Position numbers and translations under genes: made by a program. The notes beneath the pieces are model-generated. The model saw only the letters and a list, made by a program, of their open reading frames with translations, ran no database searches and was not told where the DNA came from. From JASEHD01 sp964471945 (GTDB lineage: Bacteria > Bacteroidota > Ignavibacteria > UBA10030 > SZUA-254): 18,226 nt of DNA. How positions within the stretch are numbered: the stretch's first letter is position 1; every line of letters begins with the position of its first letter. The stretch spans positions 1 to 18,226 of the forward strand of contig CAYYIJ010000047.1 of NCBI GenBank assembly GCA_964471945.1. The letters are read 5' to 3'. Below are positions 1-9,288 of this stretch, one piece after another.

Positions 1-63
1 ATCTTGATTATAATCTGGATTTACATTAACTTTCATATCAAGTAAACATTTTTATATAACAAA

Positions 64-3000
64 GTGATAATACTGTTCATGAATGATACCACTAAAAGCA
101 AGCGAGTTGAAGAAACCATAAGCAATTCAGAATTATTTTTCAGCCATGTGATAGAAAACGCGGGAGGCATTCCTTATCAACTTATCTTTGGACCAATGAT
201 AGGTACCGGATATTACAAATACGTTGGAGCTGAAATAAAAGAACTCTTTGGTGTTCCATCTGATGAATTCACGGAAAAACTTTTTCATAGTCTTGTGGAA
301 AAAATCAACCCCCTTTTACCTGAAATACCCGTCGATTCTGTCGAGTGCCGTCGTAAAATGATAAAGGGAGATATCCCTCGTTACAAAGCTGATATACGAA
401 TTCGAACAAAGAAAGGTGATGTGAAATGGGTTAATGATAGCTCATTACCAATCCGTGATGAAAAGACATGTAAAATAATCGGCGAACAAGGTATTTTGAT
501 AGATATCAGTGCGCACAAAAGGATAGAGGAAGAAAAGGAACAAAATATTTCTTTATTGAGAGCAACTTTGGATTCTACGGCTGACGGTATTCTTGTAGTC
601 GATAGTACAGGGAAAATATCAGATTTCAACAAACAGTTTGCAAAGATGTGGCGTATACCCGAAACTATATTAGACACACACGATGATAAAAAAGCGATTG
701 ATTTTGTTTTAGATCAATTAAAAAATCCAAAAGGTTTTATTTCAAAGGTTGAGGAGTTATATGCTAATCCCGAGAAAGAAAGTTATGACACGCTTGAATT
801 CAAGGATGGAAGATATTTCGAACGTTTCTCACATCCGCAAAAAATTGATGGAAAACCGGTGGGCAGAGTTTGGAGCTTCCGCGACATCACAGAACGCAAA
901 CAAGCCCAAGAAATGCTCGCCGCTTCAGAAGAAAGTTACAGGGGACTTTTTAACTCGCTCGATGATGCAATTTATGTGCAAGATGCTGAAGGAAAATTCA
1001 TCGATGTAAATGAGGGTGCAGTTAAAATGTACGGTTATCCATGTAAATACTTTATTGGGAAAACGCCGGAGTTTCTCTCAGCTCCCGGGAAAAATGATTT
1101 GAAAGCAACTATGGAAGCTATACAACGAGCATTTGCGGGTGAACCACAGCGATTTGAATGGTGGGGGATCCGCAAGAATGGTGAAATTTTTCCAAAGGAT
1201 GTTCAACTAACGAAAGGATCCTACTTCGGCAAGGATGTCATCATCGCGATTGCAAGAGATATCACCGAGCGCAAGAGTACAGAAGACGCACTGAAGGAAA
1301 ATGAAAAAAGGTATCGCATGCTCTTCGAAAGTGCAAACGACGCTATCTTTATCATGAGCGAAGATAGGTTTATAGAATGCAATAATATGACTCTTAAAAT
1401 GTTTGGCTGCGACAAGAAAGAAGATATCATTGGTCATAATCCATGGAATTATAGTCCAAATCAGCAGCCCGATGGTACCGACTCAAGAAAAAAGGCACTC
1501 AATGTGATTCAAGCTGCACTGGAAGGAATCCCACAACGCTTTTATTGGAAACACAATCGAAAAGATAAGACTCTTTTTGATGCCGAAGTTTCATTGAATC
1601 GAATCGAATTAGAGGGCAAGATATACCTTCAAGCTTTGGTCAGAGATATAACTGAACGTCTTCAATCGGAGAAAGCCCTCCACGAGTCTGAGGAACGTTA
1701 CCGCTCGCTATTCGATAAGATGATGGACGGTGTATATCGTAGCACTCACGAGGGAAAATTTGTCGACGTTAATGAAGCTATGGTGAAGATGTTTGGATTT
1801 TCAAACAAAGAAGAAATGCTGAATGTCGACATCAAGAAAGAACTTTACTTCGCCCCTTCAGAGAGACATAGTCTTTTCTTGGATACCGGACAAGAAAAAA
1901 TTAAGGTTTTCCGAATGCGCCGTAAAGACGGATCCGAGATTTGGGTTGAAGATCACGGACACTACGTGCATGACGCTCAAGGAAATGTAATATACCACGA
2001 AGGTACATTGCGAAATATAACGGAGCGACTGCGGACTGAAGTACTTCAAAATGCCATTTATCAAATTTCTCAAAGTTCAGACAAGGTATTAACTCTTGAT
2101 GAACTATTCAAATCCGTCCATCAAATTATCAGTACTGTAATGCCAGCAAAAAACTTCTATATATCATTATACGACGAAGTACGAGACCTCCTCACTTTTC
2201 CATATTTTGTCGATGAGATTGATATAACTGCGCCACCGGTTAATCCTGGGAAAGGATTGACAGCGTACGTTCTCCGTACGGGTAAACCTCTACTATGCGA
2301 CGAAGCTACCGATATGAAATTACGACAGCAAGGAGAAGTCGAACTTATTGGAGCCCCCTCATCGATTTGGCTCGGCGTACCGCTGATCGTTAGTAATAAA
2401 ACAATAGGGGTTATGGTTGTACAACATTATTCGGATCCCCATGCCTATAACGAACAAGATTTACACATGCTTGAATATGTTTCTTCACAGGTGGCAAAAG
2501 CAATAGAGCATAAACGATCGGAAGAAAAACTTCGCCAGAGCGAGGAGCAGTTCCGTTTAATTTCAGAAAACATAGCAGATTTAATTGCGGTACTCGATCT
2601 TAATGGAAAACGCGTGTACAGCAGCCCCTCCTACAAGAATATTCTCGGTGCCCCGGAATCTTTACGCGGTACGGATTCGTTTCAAGAAATTCATCCAGAA
2701 GATCGCGACAGGATAAAACAAATTTTTCAAGAAACAATTAAGACTGGAGTCGGCCAACGTGCAGATTACCGTTTCTTGCTTAATGATGGAAGAATTCGTC
2801 ACATCGAATCACAAGGAAGTATAATTAAAGATAAAGATGGCAAAATATCGCAAGTTGTCGTTGTCTCTCGTGATGTAACTGAAAAGAAAATACTCGAACA
2901 ACAATTCTTACGATCACAGCGGATGGAAAGCATCGGTACTCTTGCAGGTGGGATTGCTCACGACCTCAACAATGTGTTAGCTCCGATAGTAATGGCAATT

Positions 3001-4035
3001 GATATTTTGAAAAAGAAAACCACAGATAAAGCCAGCCAAAAGATGCTGGATACACTCGAATCCAGCGCTCAACGTGGAGCAGATATTGTTAAACAAGTAC
3101 TTGCATTCGCTCGGGGTATCGAAGGTGAGCGAATTCTTTTGCAACCAAAACATCTCATTGGTGAAGTTGCGAAGATTATAAAAGAAACCTTTCCGAGATC
3201 GATTGATATACGAACGGAAGTACCTAAAAATTTATGGACAATATCTGCCGATCCAACTCAAATACATCAGGTTTTATTGAATATTTGTGTCAATGCGCGA
3301 GATGCTATGCCTGATGGAGGTACGTTAACTATATCAGCCGAAAATATTTTTATTGATGAAAATTATTCAAAAATGCATAGTGAAGCAAAATCTGGGCCCA
3401 CTGTAATGATAACAATTTCCGACACTGGCGTAGGAATTCCACCAAAAATACTTAACATGATTTTTGAACCGTTCTTTACAACAAAAGAGATTGGAAAAGG
3501 AACGGGACTTGGACTTTCGACTGTTCACGCAATTATGAAAAGTCATGGCGGTTTTATCGATGTGTATAGCGAGGTAGGTCTGGGAACTACATTTAAAATT
3601 TACTTCCCAGCAAACGCAGAAGATCAAGCCAGCTTAGCAGAGATGATGCATCCAACTCTGCCACAAGGAAATGGCGAACTTATTCTAATTGTGGATGATG
3701 AAGCTTCTATTCGAGATATTACTAAATCGACACTTGAAGGCAATGGTTATTATGTTATGACGGCAAACGACGGGACAGAAGCAATATCACTCTACGCACA
3801 AAATCGCGAGATAATTGATGTTGTTATTTCAGATATTATGATGCCGGTTATGGACGGTACGGTAACAATTCGTGCCTTACTGAAAATGAATCCTAACATT
3901 AAAATTATTGCCGCAAGTGGTTTGATAACGAGCGATATTAAAAATTTAGGAACCAAAGTCCAGGCATTTCTCACAAAACCATTCAGTGCTGAGACATTAC
4001 TTATGACTTTAGATAAAGTCCTTAGGTCAAAATGA
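64..4035 (+). CDS. Multi-PAS/GAF hybrid sensor histidine kinase with C-terminal receiver
   Basis: Predicted cytoplasmic signalling kinase of 1323 residues; no signal peptide or membrane segment is visible. Domains in order: PAS/PAC 1 (about 20-150), PAS 2 (164-275), PAS 3 (288-402), PAS 4 (413-530), PAS 5 (542-654), GAF (661-815), PAS 6 (826-942), HisKA (950-1015), HATPase (1060-1185) and receiver (1206-1322). PAS domains end in the usual DITERK-type linkers. The phospho-acceptor is His966 in GGIAHDLNN; Asn1077 marks the N box, DTGVGI begins at 1120, and GKGTGLGL spans 1144-1151. In the receiver, Asp1211/Asp1212 form the acidic pocket, Asp1257 is the phosphorylation site and Lys1305 is conserved. 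All catalytic residues are present, so it should autophosphorylate and relay to its own receiver; the output partner is not in the window. The start is GTG at 64, after an in-frame stop at 43-45, with no clear ribosome site; ATG at 79 is an alternative. The ligand is unknown. Confidence 0.93.
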   Translation: MIILFMNDTTKSKRVEETISNSELFFSHVIENAGGIPYQLIFGPMIGTGYYKYVGAEIKELFGVPSDEFTEKLFHSLVEKINPLLPEIPVDSVECRRKMIKGDIPRYKADIRIRTKKGDVKWVNDSSLPIRDEKTCKIIGEQGILIDISAHKRIEEEKEQNISLLRATLDSTADGILVVDSTGKISDFNKQFAKMWRIPETILDTHDDKKAIDFVLDQLKNPKGFISKVEELYANPEKESYDTLEFKDGRYFERFSHPQKIDGKPVGRVWSFRDITERKQAQEMLAASEESYRGLFNSLDDAIYVQDAEGKFIDVNEGAVKMYGYPCKYFIGKTPEFLSAPGKNDLKATMEAIQRAFAGEPQRFEWWGIRKNGEIFPKDVQLTKGSYFGKDVIIAIARDITERKSTEDALKENEKRYRMLFESANDAIFIMSEDRFIECNNMTLKMFGCDKKEDIIGHNPWNYSPNQQPDGTDSRKKALNVIQAALEGIPQRFYWKHNRKDKTLFDAEVSLNRIELEGKIYLQALVRDITERLQSEKALHESEERYRSLFDKMMDGVYRSTHEGKFVDVNEAMVKMFGFSNKEEMLNVDIKKELYFAPSERHSLFLDTGQEKIKVFRMRRKDGSEIWVEDHGHYVHDAQGNVIYHEGTLRNITERLRTEVLQNAIYQISQSSDKVLTLDELFKSVHQIISTVMPAKNFYISLYDEVRDLLTFPYFVDEIDITAPPVNPGKGLTAYVLRTGKPLLCDEATDMKLRQQGEVELIGAPSSIWLGVPLIVSNKTIGVMVVQHYSDPHAYNEQDLHMLEYVSSQVAKAIEHKRSEEKLRQSEEQFRLISENIADLIAVLDLNGKRVYSSPSYKNILGAPESLRGTDSFQEIHPEDRDRIKQIFQETIKTGVGQRADYRFLLNDGRIRHIESQGSIIKDKDGKISQVVVVSRDVTEKKILEQQFLRSQRMESIGTLAGGIAHDLNNVLAPIVMAIDILKKKTTDKASQKMLDTLESSAQRGADIVKQVLAFARGIEGERILLQPKHLIGEVAKIIKETFPRSIDIRTEVPKNLWTISADPTQIHQVLLNICVNARDAMPDGGTLTISAENIFIDENYSKMHSEAKSGPTVMITISDTGVGIPPKILNMIFEPFFTTKEIGKGTGLGLSTVHAIMKSHGGFIDVYSEVGLGTTFKIYFPANAEDQASLAEMMHPTLPQGNGELILIVDDEASIRDITKSTLEGNGYYVMTANDGTEAISLYAQNREIIDVVISDIMMPVMDGTVTIRALLKMNPNIKIIAASGLITSDIKNLGTKVQAFLTKPFSAETLLMTLDKVLRSK

Positions 4036-4059
4036 AATAGCAAGACATTTAGAACAATC

Positions 4060-4065
4060 AAGGAG
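4060..4065 (+). promoter_or_regulatory. Shine-Dalgarno site for the DASS transporter
   Basis: AAGGAG lies 6 nt before TTG 4072 and 12 nt before ATG 4078. The spacing favours the TTG start, although the ATG two codons later cannot be excluded. Confidence 0.6.
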
Positions 4066-4071
4066 AATTCG

Positions 4072-5604
4072 TTGCAGATGAATCTTAAGGCATTCGGTTT
4101 CATCGTGGGCTTATTTTTATTTTTCCTTATCATATCATTACCGACATTCGAGCAATTCAGTCATACCGCTCAACATCACGACGCGAGGTCTATGCAGCTT
4201 GTTCTCGCTGTACTTACGCTCATGGCAATCTGGTGGATAACTGAAGCGATTCCCTTACCAGCCACTGCTCTACTGCCAGCTATTTTATTTCCTTTACTAA
4301 AAATCACGGGGACACAGGGTGGAGTTCTATACGAATTTGATTTCAAAAATACCTTACTCAGTTATGCTAACCCGGTTATTTATTTATTCCTTGGAGGTTT
4401 TTTAATAGCGGGAGCAATGCAAAAATGGAAACTGGATCGGCGTTTAACACTTTGGATTCTAACAAGAGGAAACCTTGCAAGTAATTCACATGCGATTCTT
4501 CTTGGCATCATGGCAATAACAGCTTTTCTCTCGATGTGGATTTCAAATACTGCAACTGTTGCAATGATGCTTCCATTGGGGATAGGAATTATTTCGCTGA
4601 CCGGTGCAGAGCCGGGGAAATCTCGTTTCGGTACGGCAATGATGTTAGGTATCGCATGGGCAGCATCGATAGGCGGTGTCGGGACAACGATCGGATCACC
4701 CCCGAATGGTATCGCCCTGGGTATTCTGAATTCGACATTTAGTAGCGATCCATCTTACGTACGGATTACCTTTCTTGATTGGATGAAATTCGGTGTTCCT
4801 TACGTTTGTCTCTTTGTTCCAATTGCTTGGTATATACTTAAAAAAACTTTCCCTCCAGAAATAAAAAGCATCCCAGGCGGAAAAGAACAGCTTATTAATG
4901 AAAAAAATAAACTTGGCTCACCATCCTCTGGTGAAAAGCGAACAATCATAGTCGCTTCACTTGCAGTAGTGTTATGGATAACAAACCCGTTCTGGGATTC
5001 TCTGCTCCCTTTAATCGTTGCAGAACAATTACGATGGATTGATGAATACACCATCGGCTTGTTTTGCGGTGTACTGCTGTTTATCATCCCGGTAAATTTC
5101 AAAGAAAATATATTTATACTCCATTGGCGTGATACGAAAATAATTGACTGGGGGACACTGATTCTTTTTGGGGGTGGAATCGCCCTCTCCGATGGAATGT
5201 TCAAAACGGGACTTGCTTCGTGGATCGCAACATCCTTTGTTGGATTGTTCGGTATCCCGTCAACATTCCTTTTTGTGGTTATCATTATTCTGTTTGTCGA
5301 CTTTCTCACAGAAGTAACATCAAATACCGCTGTTACATCTATGATGGTACCGATAGTTATTTCGATTGCGATTAGTACGGGCGGAAATCCGATAACACCT
5401 GCAATAGTGGTTGCTGTCGCAGCATCGATGGCTTTTATGTTACCTGTGGCAACGCCGCCGAATGCTCTCGTTTATGGAACTGGTTATGTAAAACTAAAGG
5501 ATATGATTCGGGCTGGTTTTATTTTAGATATCTTGGGATGGATCTTAACTACATTTGTCCTTGTCGTCATTGGCAGCTGGATTTTTGGGATTATTAGTTT
5601 TTAA
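4072..5604 (+). CDS. DASS/SLC13-family sodium:anion symporter
   Basis: Inner-membrane carrier of 510 residues, the usual size for the divalent anion:Na+ symporter family (dicarboxylates such as succinate, citrate or sulfate; the exact substrate cannot be read from sequence). The protein is highly hydrophobic with roughly a dozen helices. Both inverted-repeat substrate/sodium motifs are intact: SNT at 158-160 (ISNTATVAMMLP) and SNT at 417-419 (TSNTAVTSMMVP). The family signature near the C-terminus reads PVATPPNALVYGTGY. The start is TTG with a good ribosome site. It begins 36 nt after the kinase stop, so the two may be cotranscribed, but a functional link is only a guess. Its stop overlaps the stop of the convergent lptB gene. 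Confidence 0.93.
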   Translation: MQMNLKAFGFIVGLFLFFLIISLPTFEQFSHTAQHHDARSMQLVLAVLTLMAIWWITEAIPLPATALLPAILFPLLKITGTQGGVLYEFDFKNTLLSYANPVIYLFLGGFLIAGAMQKWKLDRRLTLWILTRGNLASNSHAILLGIMAITAFLSMWISNTATVAMMLPLGIGIISLTGAEPGKSRFGTAMMLGIAWAASIGGVGTTIGSPPNGIALGILNSTFSSDPSYVRITFLDWMKFGVPYVCLFVPIAWYILKKTFPPEIKSIPGGKEQLINEKNKLGSPSSGEKRTIIVASLAVVLWITNPFWDSLLPLIVAEQLRWIDEYTIGLFCGVLLFIIPVNFKENIFILHWRDTKIIDWGTLILFGGGIALSDGMFKTGLASWIATSFVGLFGIPSTFLFVVIIILFVDFLTEVTSNTAVTSMMVPIVISIAISTGGNPITPAIVVAVAASMAFMLPVATPPNALVYGTGYVKLKDMIRAGFILDILGWILTTFVLVVIGSWIFGIISF

Positions 5605-6407
5605 TCATATCTATCTAACTTAAATTTTTCACCCAAATACAAACGCTTTGCATCGGAATCGTTAGCAAGATATTCTGCTGTACCCGATTTGATAATTCTA
5701 CCCTCGAAGAGTAAATACGATCTGTCTGTAATCGATAATGTTTCATGAACATTATGATCAGTAACAAGAACACCTATCCCGCGGTTTTTCAGATTTTTCA
5801 CAATCTTCATTATATCTTCGACAGCGATCGGATCAATGCCTGCAAATGGTTCATCAAGGAGAATAAATTTTGGTTGAGTTGCAAGCGCTCGAGCTATCTC
5901 AGTCCGACGCCGCTCACCTCCCGACAGCATGTAACCCTTACTTTTGGCAACTTGGGTAATACCAAAATCTTCAAGTAATTGTTGACACCGCTCATCACGT
6001 TCACTCGTTGGAGTTCCTATTAACTCCAACACCGCTGTGATGTTATCTTTAACTGTGAGTTTTCTAAAGACAGATGCTTCTTGTGAGAGGTACCCAATTC
6101 CCATTCTTGCCCGCTTGTACATTGGCTGCTTTGTTATCTCAATATCGTTAAAGAACACCCTCCCATTTGTTGGTTTAATCATTCCAACAATCATATAAAA
6201 TGTTGTTGTTTTACCTGCACCGTTTGGACCGAGTAAGCCAACAACTTCACCCTGCCGTACTTCAATACTGACATCATTTACTACAAAACGCTTTTTATAT
6301 TTTTTGTATAATCCGTTTGATCGAAGTGTATTGCCATTTGAAATAGTATCCTCGGCGGTTATAACTGGTGCGTGATCTATCGAATTATTTTCTTTTTGCT
6401 CGTTCAT
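5601..6407 (-). CDS. lptB: LPS export ABC transporter ATP-binding protein LptB
   Basis: ATPase of the LptB2FG complex that extracts lipopolysaccharide from the inner membrane and drives it across the periplasmic bridge. It has 268 residues, about 28 more than a typical LptB; the excess is an N-terminal polar tail (residues 1-28) before the core starts at LRSNGLYKKYKKR. Walker A GPNGAGKTT is at 60-68, the Q-loop Gln at 109, the signature LSGGERRR at 161-168, Walker B ILLDEP with Asp185/Glu186, and the H-loop His at 218. The YLSQEASVFRKLTV stretch is typical of LptB. It is the last gene of the kds/lpt operon, 17 nt after the OstA-like gene. The membrane partners LptF and LptG are not in the window. 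The ATG start has only a weak purine-rich leader (GAGAAAGA). Confidence 0.95.
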   Translation of the reverse strand: MNEQKENNSIDHAPVITAEDTISNGNTLRSNGLYKKYKKRFVVNDVSIEVRQGEVVGLLGPNGAGKTTTFYMIVGMIKPTNGRVFFNDIEITKQPMYKRARMGIGYLSQEASVFRKLTVKDNITAVLELIGTPTSERDERCQQLLEDFGITQVAKSKGYMLSGGERRRTEIARALATQPKFILLDEPFAGIDPIAVEDIMKIVKNLKNRGIGVLVTDHNVHETLSITDRSYLLFEGRIIKSGTAEYLANDSDAKRLYLGEKFKLDRYD

Positions 6408-6424
6408 TCTTTCTCAATATACAT

Positions 6425-7711
6425 TTATTTTATTTCAGGTCGATTTTCTCTCCAATTGAATTCCGGTAAATTGTAATTATTCTCTTTACCCTTAATCATC
6501 ATTTCAGGATAATAATTTCCTTCAACACCCGAGGTGGCTACGATTTTATCAATTTTTCCATCTCTGAAGATAATCTCGATTTGGTCGCCGGTAGTGATAT
6601 TCATTCCATTCGGTTTTCGGTCTTCAAAAAGATAATACAAACTTGTTGCGGTATTGATGACAGTGATTTTATTTATCTTGTCATCAACGAATTGGAGGAT
6701 AATTTGCTGTCCGGTCATCTGATTGAATCTGTTTACCAATGTAGTATCCGCACGCGATATCGCTACAGCTCTTTCATTAATATAAACAGTTTCCAAACGT
6801 CTATTTTTAAGTTTGATATAGATTGATTCACCGGAGACTTGATTATCTTCATTCTTTCCTGTCTCGTACCAAACGAATGGAGATTTCTTCAATATTATGC
6901 TATCAACGTCGGTCAAGTAAATGCATACACCTGCCTCGGCAGCTAAGCCATCACGGATAATTTTAACACTATCCGTCGCAACGAGCCGTTCAATCGAATC
7001 TCTGTATGATTCCAGTACTGCGGCAGTAACGATTAAAGTATCCCTTTCTCCTGCTGTATTTGTATCAATCTGAACGATTTTCGGATTTTCAGTAACCTTG
7101 CTGTAATTTTCCTTTTTGTAATTCTCAAAATGATTTCCAAAAATTGTAATGCCGTTTTTCGCATTAACAATTTTTACATTCCCATCGGCGATCGATTTTT
7201 GTTCTTCCCGAAAGTACGTCAATTCATCTGCCGTTACAACCGATGCGGTATCTTCAACAACGACATTCCCTTTGAAGTATGCTTTTTTATTATTCATGAA
7301 ATATTTACCATACGTTGCTCGAAGGGTCGTATGCGGTTCTTCAAGCATAACACGCTCAAACGCTTCGGCAATCCGGTCATCGGCGTAATACATTCCACGC
7401 ATACCCACCATCCTCAGAGTATCATCTTGAACCTCGACAACTCCCTCCATTGAAACTCTATTGCTTTTCCGAAATTGAACAGCGCGGTCGCAGGTTATAA
7501 TTGTATTACCATGCCGAAGCTTGACGTTACCGATGAGTTGCCTGGCTTCTTCACCATCAATAATATCCCCAATTAAACTATCGGCGTGTTCAAGAATTAC
7601 AACATTATTTTCATTTTGAGCGAACAGAAAGTTAAAATTTAATAAATATGTAGAAATAATAACTGTTAAGAACTCGACCAACCTGAATTTTAAGGGCTTA
7701 TCTCTTTGCAT
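6425..7711 (-). CDS. OstA/LptA-like periplasmic LPS transport protein
   Basis: Protein of 428 residues with an N-terminal signal peptide (hydrophobic 14-30, likely cleavage after FAQ at about 32). The mature part is built from repeated short beta-strand units of OstA/LptA type, for example GNVKLRHGNTIITCDRAVQF and GNVVVEDTASVVTADELTYF, followed by GNVKIVNAKNGITIFGNHFENY. Such repeats form the beta-jellyroll that stacks into the periplasmic LPS bridge. It is much longer than E. coli LptA (about 185 residues) and resembles the long OstA-like proteins of Bacteroidota, which may span more of the bridge. The ATG start overlaps the end of lptC by 14 nt, implying translational coupling. Position between lptC and lptB supports the role; LptA is the closest functional label, but an LptD N-terminal-like role is possible. 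Confidence 0.85.
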   Translation of the reverse strand: MQRDKPLKFRLVEFLTVIISTYLLNFNFLFAQNENNVVILEHADSLIGDIIDGEEARQLIGNVKLRHGNTIITCDRAVQFRKSNRVSMEGVVEVQDDTLRMVGMRGMYYADDRIAEAFERVMLEEPHTTLRATYGKYFMNNKKAYFKGNVVVEDTASVVTADELTYFREEQKSIADGNVKIVNAKNGITIFGNHFENYKKENYSKVTENPKIVQIDTNTAGERDTLIVTAAVLESYRDSIERLVATDSVKIIRDGLAAEAGVCIYLTDVDSIILKKSPFVWYETGKNEDNQVSGESIYIKLKNRRLETVYINERAVAISRADTTLVNRFNQMTGQQIILQFVDDKINKITVINTATSLYYLFEDRKPNGMNITTGDQIEIIFRDGKIDKIVATSGVEGNYYPEMMIKGKENNYNLPEFNWRENRPEIK

Positions 7712-8291
7712 TCGTCTTTGCTTTCCCAGTCACTTTTGGGATTGTATAATACTTCAAACTTTGATCAGACTCCAAGCCATGACCTTGAATTTGCTCAGTT
7801 CGAGAGTTTATTTCCACAAATGCAGGTGTGTAAATTTTTTGAGTTCTATTCGCCCAGTATAACTCTTCTGTTCGCAGCGTTGTACCGCTGTCGTTCACGA
7901 CTATAACATTTTCATGAGCTTCTAAATCATGCGTAAGATCATTTACTATCCCTCTTCTTGCAGTCAGAATAGAGGAATGATTGGAGTTTTCATCAAAAAA
8001 ATCTACCGTAATGTTTGAATCAAGTAGAGTTTTTTTCTGTTCAGAAAACACAGCGATATGACCCGCTCTTAGTACTGCTGTGATTCTGCCAGAATCAGTA
8101 AATGTTATTACAGCATCCCAGCTTTCTTGTGTAGGAACATCCTGCCTAATTCCTAGTGAAGATATAGGAGGTTTGATTTTTGATTCGCAGCCAAGTGAAA
8201 GAAGAGAGCAGAGAGCGAAGAGTAGAGAGCAGAGAACAGAAAAGAATAAGCGATGAGTGGATTTTACTTTTTGCATTTTTTCATTTTGCAT
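7698..8291 (-). CDS. lptC: LptC-like LPS export protein, probable lipoprotein
   Basis: Protein of 197 residues. It has an N-terminal hydrophobic segment (residues 15-33) ending in LSLGC, so Cys35 may be lipidated; the lipobox is imperfect because Ser rather than Leu is at -3. If uncleaved, the segment would anchor it like E. coli LptC. The rest (about 48-185) has the LptC pattern of short beta strands, including FTDSGRITAVLRAGHIAVF and LTARRGIVNDLTHDLEAHENV, ending near VTGKAKTNAKR. LptC hands LPS from the inner-membrane ABC complex to the LptA-type bridge. ATG at 8289-8291 starts 3 nt after the kdsD stop; a second ATG at codon 6 (8276) is an alternative. The signal-peptide coding region carries a 21-nt direct repeat, listed separately. 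Confidence 0.85.
   Translation of the reverse strand: MQNEKMQKVKSTHRLFFSVLCSLLFALCSLLSLGCESKIKPPISSLGIRQDVPTQESWDAVITFTDSGRITAVLRAGHIAVFSEQKKTLLDSNITVDFFDENSNHSSILTARRGIVNDLTHDLEAHENVIVVNDSGTTLRTEELYWANRTQKIYTPAFVEINSRTEQIQGHGLESDQSLKYYTIPKVTGKAKTNAKR
8203..8235. repeat. 21-nt direct repeat inside the lptC signal-peptide coding region
   Basis: AGAGAGCAGAGA occurs at 8203-8214 and again at 8224-8235, a period of exactly 21 nt (7 codons), within a nearly pure purine run on the plus strand. On the coding strand it encodes CSLLFAL followed by CSLL, the hydrophobic core of the signal sequence. Confidence 0.8.
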
Positions 8292-8294
8292 TAA

Positions 8295-9281
8295 TCACTG
8301 ATTATCTTCACCAAGGTCGGCCTCAATTAATTCGTGGAGGTGAATCATACCTATCGGCTGATGTTCATCATTAACAATAACAAGTTGTGTGATTTTAAAT
8401 GCTTCCATTTCTTGAAGAGCAACGGCAGCCAGCATATTTTTTGATATAGTTTTCGGATGCTTTGTCATCACCATCTCGGCAGTTAGGTTGGTCAGGTCAG
8501 TCGTTCTTTGAAGCAGCCTTCTCAAATCGCCATCGGTAATCATACCGATTAGTTTTCCATTATCATTAATAACACATGTAGCACCGAGTCTTTTGGACGT
8601 AATTTCTAATATAGCATCACGCAAAGGGATGTTCTGTTTCACTTTCGGTACGGCATCTTCTGTTACCATCAACTCTTCGATTTTGAGGAGAAGTCGTTTG
8701 CCTAAATTTCCTCCAGGATGATAAAGGGCAAAGTCTTCTTCTGTAAAATTGCGTTTATCAAGAAGTGCCATCGCTAATGCGTCACCCATCACAAGCGTTG
8801 TTGTTGTTGATGATGTTGGAGCGAGATCGTAGGGACAAGCCTCTTCTTTCACGCTGATATCCAACACGATATTTGATTCACGTGCGAGTCTCGAGTTCAT
8901 GTTTCCTGCCATGCTGATGATCGGAACCTCGATCCGCTTGAATAGCGGCAGAAGCTGATTTAATTCTACTGTATCTCCGCTTTTCGAAATACAAATTACT
9001 ACATCTTCTTTCCTGACCATCCCGAAATCGCCATGTACAGCATCTGACGGATGAAGAAACATTGCAGGTGTTCCTGTAGAATTAAGGGTCGCAACAATTT
9101 TTCGTGCAACGATCCCCGACTTACCCATGCCTGTTATAATTACCCGCCCCTTTGAACTGTAAATTAGTTCAACCGCCGCGGCAAAATTATCATCGATGCG
9201 ATTCTCTAATGCTGCAACCGCATCTGCTTCAATGCGGATGACCTGCTTTCCTTTTTCGATTATCGTTTTTTTATCTGTCAT
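8295..9281 (-). CDS. kdsD: D-arabinose-5-phosphate isomerase (KdsD/KpsF family)
   Basis: Cytoplasmic sugar-phosphate isomerase converting ribulose-5-phosphate to arabinose-5-phosphate, the first step of Kdo synthesis. With ATG at 9279-9281 it is 328 residues, the same length as E. coli KdsD. It has an N-terminal SIS domain (GKSGIVARKIVATLNSTGTP, the DAVHGDFGMV histidine, SKSGDTVEL, and the PTSSTTTTLVMGDALAMALL phosphate-binding segment), the family tag LYHPGGNLGKRLL, and a C-terminal CBS pair. An in-frame TTG at 9308 would extend it by 9 residues into kdsC, but ATG at 9281 starts 7 nt after the kdsC stop and fits the family length better. It lies between kdsC and lptC in one operon. Confidence 0.95.
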   Translation of the reverse strand: MTDKKTIIEKGKQVIRIEADAVAALENRIDDNFAAAVELIYSSKGRVIITGMGKSGIVARKIVATLNSTGTPAMFLHPSDAVHGDFGMVRKEDVVICISKSGDTVELNQLLPLFKRIEVPIISMAGNMNSRLARESNIVLDISVKEEACPYDLAPTSSTTTTLVMGDALAMALLDKRNFTEEDFALYHPGGNLGKRLLLKIEELMVTEDAVPKVKQNIPLRDAILEITSKRLGATCVINDNGKLIGMITDGDLRRLLQRTTDLTNLTAEMVMTKHPKTISKNMLAAVALQEMEAFKITQLVIVNDEHQPIGMIHLHELIEADLGEDNQ

Positions 9282-9288
9282 TGAACCG

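Noticed and set aside
9..48. TATAAT at 9-14 and TTTACA/TAAACA at 20-48 as promoter for the kinase
   Set aside because: AT-rich sequence at the window edge makes such matches expected by chance, and the upstream context is missing.
4800..5309. Minus-strand reading frame of 169 codons inside the DASS transporter gene
   Set aside because: It is fully antisense to a clear gene and its translation shows no family pattern.
8203..8235. CRISPR or variable-number array
   Set aside because: Only two short copies lie within a coding signal sequence, with no spacer structure and no cas genes.
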